A DNA stretch of 57,726 nt, from the IMG/VR virus record IMGVR_UViG_3300025767_000022, positions 1 to 57,726 of that record; one strand, 5' to 3'. Source of the DNA: a virus. Positions 56,368 through 57,726 of this stretch are shown one piece after another. Position 1 is the stretch's first letter; each line of letters starts with the position of its first letter. The notes under the pieces are model-generated. The model had not been told where the DNA came from. It did not search any database and saw only the letters and a list, made by a program, of their open reading frames with translations. The position numbers and the translations under genes were made by a program.

Positions 56368-57188
56368 TTTCTCCAATTTGGCATTCCACTAAGTTTACCT
56401 GTTGTGGATTTGATTCTTTTAGCTGGTAATCCAAAATAAACACCCGATTCTTTGATGGATTTGGTCAAAGTACTTCCAGCTCCTATCACAACATCGGATT
56501 CAGATATCGTAACACCGGGGTTTATAATAGCACCACACCCTACAAAGTTATAATCTGCGATTGAAACTGAACCACCTATGGTTACATTGTTTGCAAAGTG
56601 TACACTCTTACCTATGTAAGTCCCATGTCCAACACAACAACCTGGCGCCATATTAACTCCATCTTCTAATATAGTTAACTCATTGGCTGAACCTCTAACT
56701 ATTGCTGAATTGGAACCGATGATACAATTTTTACCAATCCTAACACCACCCAATTGTTTGAGGAATACTTTTGAATCACCATCCCAAACCCACATCATAC
56801 CTTCAGTTCCGATGGTACAATTTGCATCAATTCGAGTCCCACTTCCAATTTCAGTTTTGGAATAGATTACACTATTAGGTCCAATGGTTACATTATCACC
56901 AATAATAACCCCATCACCAATTACGGCCGTGGGGTGAATATCACATCCTTTGCCGGTATGATATATTCCACCATTTGGGTGAAATGTATATACATCTTCA
57001 ATCCAATGAGATAACTTATAAAAGTATAATTGTGGGTCATCCACAATGATTTGCTCCACATTATCCAATCCCTCAAATTCCATTTTACAAATTAAGGTAC
57101 AATTTGATAAGTGGGAAATGTGTTCGAACTTATCACCCACATAATATGTGGTTGAACCTTCACCTGCGTTTTTTAGGATTGATAACAT
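56364..57188 (-). CDS. LpxD-like hexapeptide-repeat acyltransferase
   Basis: A 274-residue protein from ATG 57188 (MLSILKNAGEGSTTYYVGDK), which overlaps the upstream stop (TAATG). The frame extended to 57230 is rejected. The N-terminal uridine-binding-like domain is about 1-90. Left-handed beta-helix repeats ([LIV]-G-x-x-x-x) follow, starting GCDIHPTAVIGDGVIIGDNV and running to residue 250. Layout and length resemble LpxD (UDP-acyl-glucosamine acyltransferase), but the catalytic His is not confirmed. It may modify lipid A or a surface sugar. Confidence 0.65.
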   Translation of the reverse strand: MLSILKNAGEGSTTYYVGDKFEHISHLSNCTLICKMEFEGLDNVEQIIVDDPQLYFYKLSHWIEDVYTFHPNGGIYHTGKGCDIHPTAVIGDGVIIGDNVTIGPNSVIYSKTEIGSGTRIDANCTIGTEGMMWVWDGDSKVFLKQLGGVRIGKNCIIGSNSAIVRGSANELTILEDGVNMAPGCCVGHGTYIGKSVHFANNVTIGGSVSIADYNFVGCGAIINPGVTISESDVVIGAGSTLTKSIKESGVYFGLPAKRIKSTTGKLSGMPNWRK

Positions 57189-57655
57189 TATTTGTTTTTC
57201 TTTAAGAACACCGCTGGTGAACCATACCAAGTTTCATTATCAGGTACATCTTTTCTAATCTGAGAACATGCCCCAATTACACAATTGGAACCGATTGATT
57301 TTCCTGGCATTAGGGTTACATTAGCTCCAATCAAAGTGTTATCACCAACCCCCTTAACTACCTTTTTATCATTAGCTTTCAAATCAGGAGTATCGGTTAA
57401 CACAAATGAATATTTGATAACACAATTTTCTCCAATTGTAGCGTTTGCTGAAATGGTACATCTACTTCCCATAGTTGTCCCATCCCCTACCACCACATTT
57501 TCTCTAATCTCACAGTATGCGGTAAATGAACAATTCTTACCAATTTTAGCTCCCTTTCTTACAATACAAAATGGACCTATCTTTGTGTTATCACCAATTT
57601 CAACACCCTCTTCAACATATGCAAGAGGATGGATTTGTACATTTTCTCCAATCAT
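57188..57655 (-). CDS. Hexapeptide-repeat sugar acetyltransferase, WlbB-like
   Basis: A 155-residue left-handed beta-helix protein: MIGENVQIHPLAYVEEGVEI with repeated I-G-x-x-x motifs, a central 'VLTDTPDLKANDKKVV' and a terminal CSQIRKDVPDNETWYGSPAV. That C-terminal motif is shared with WlbB/PglD-type N-acetyltransferases. It transfers acyl groups to sugar nucleotides. Coupled to the LpxD-like gene by a TAATG overlap and preceded closely by another sugar-gene remnant. Confidence 0.75.
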   Translation of the reverse strand: MIGENVQIHPLAYVEEGVEIGDNTKIGPFCIVRKGAKIGKNCSFTAYCEIRENVVVGDGTTMGSRCTISANATIGENCVIKYSFVLTDTPDLKANDKKVVKGVGDNTLIGANVTLMPGKSIGSNCVIGACSQIRKDVPDNETWYGSPAVFLKKNK

Positions 57656-57658
57656 AAT

Positions 57659-57726
57659 TTATCTATTAGCTTTATTATATATTTCAAATTTACTCAAATC
57701 TGGATATGGTAATTCTAAATCTTCAT
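57659..57726 (-). CDS. C-terminal end of an upstream gene cut by window edge
   Basis: Only the last 21-22 codons are inside the window: the product ends EDLELPYPDLSKFEIYNKAN-Arg before TAA at 57659. It ends 4 nt before the acetyltransferase start, so it is in the same operon. A sugar aminotransferase, dehydrogenase or epimerase would fit the neighbours, but nothing in this fragment identifies it. Confidence 0.5.
   Translation of the reverse strand, partial: EDLELPYPDLSKFEIYNKANR

Noticed and set aside
1-57726. Integrase, attachment sites, transposases or insertion sequences
   Set aside because: None was recognised on either strand, and no terminal inverted repeats with a transposase-like gene were seen.

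Overview
The window is part of the genome of a tailed, contractile (T4-like) bacteriophage that infects a member of the Bacteroidetes, probably a flavobacterium-like host. The phage assignment rests on a contiguous baseplate module (gp25-like wedge protein, gp6/J-like wedge protein, OB-fold/beta-helix spike protein, CHAP-peptidase hub protein, DNRLRE-like wedge protein). It is supported by PhoH, a UvsW-like helicase, a phage-type sigma factor, dCMP deaminase, a DUF1599 protein, a DUF5856 protein and dozens of tiny overlapping genes. The host assignment rests on type IX secretion (T9SS) sorting domains, a SusC-type TonB receptor, Bacteroidetes lipoprotein signals, and many promoters of the form YTTG-N20-TAnnTTTG, the Bacteroidetes housekeeping-sigma promoter. 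No capsid, terminase, integrase or polymerase genes are seen, so this is a fragment of a larger genome. Nearly all genes are on the minus strand.

Layout. 1-10.4 kb: baseplate and tail operon. 10.4-11.4 kb: an Ntn-hydrolase and a 46-residue basic protein. 11.5-17.6 kb: secretion cassette 1 (CsgG-like lipoprotein, Gly/Ser-rich outer-membrane barrel protein, small membrane protein, cohesin/dockerin-like T9SS cargo, mini-CsgG-like protein). 17.7-22.9 kb: sigma factor, small genes, a degenerate peptide-deformylase-like protein, cupin, UV endonuclease and a coiled-coil membrane protein with a calcium motif. 23-30.4 kb: Hsp20, HD hydrolase, HAD nucleotidase, PhoH, dCMP deaminase, metallophosphoesterase and DUF1599. 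30.7-36.8 kb: secretion cassette 2, paralogous to cassette 1. 36.9-42.4 kb: UvsW-like helicase, then the only two plus-strand protein genes with clear support, a TonB-dependent receptor and a beta-helix lipoprotein. 42.5-50.6 kb: a dense block of very small early-type genes, with several probable structured RNAs and a AAA ATPase. 50.7-52.8 kb: a T9SS type-B sorted protein. 52.8-57.7 kb: small genes, a WavE-like glycosyltransferase, a CBS-less IMPDH/GMP-reductase family enzyme, methylglyoxal synthase and two hexapeptide acyltransferases.

Two promoter classes divide the genes. Eighteen host-type promoters serve regulatory, metabolic and tiny genes. A second motif, ATATTTATA read in the direction of transcription, precedes the structural genes, both secretion cassettes and the type-B T9SS protein. 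It is the reverse complement of the T4 late box and may be read by the phage sigma factor. If so, the secretion cassettes belong to the late regulon.

The most interesting content is (1) the pair of paralogous phage-borne CsgG-like outer-membrane secretion cassettes with T9SS-addressed partners, (2) a tandem pair of 71-nt cloverleaf RNAs with tRNA-Gly geometry but without the D- and T-loop consensus, and (3) the two-class promoter system. Everything here comes from reading the sequence. No homology search or folding software was run, and family names rest on recognised motifs.
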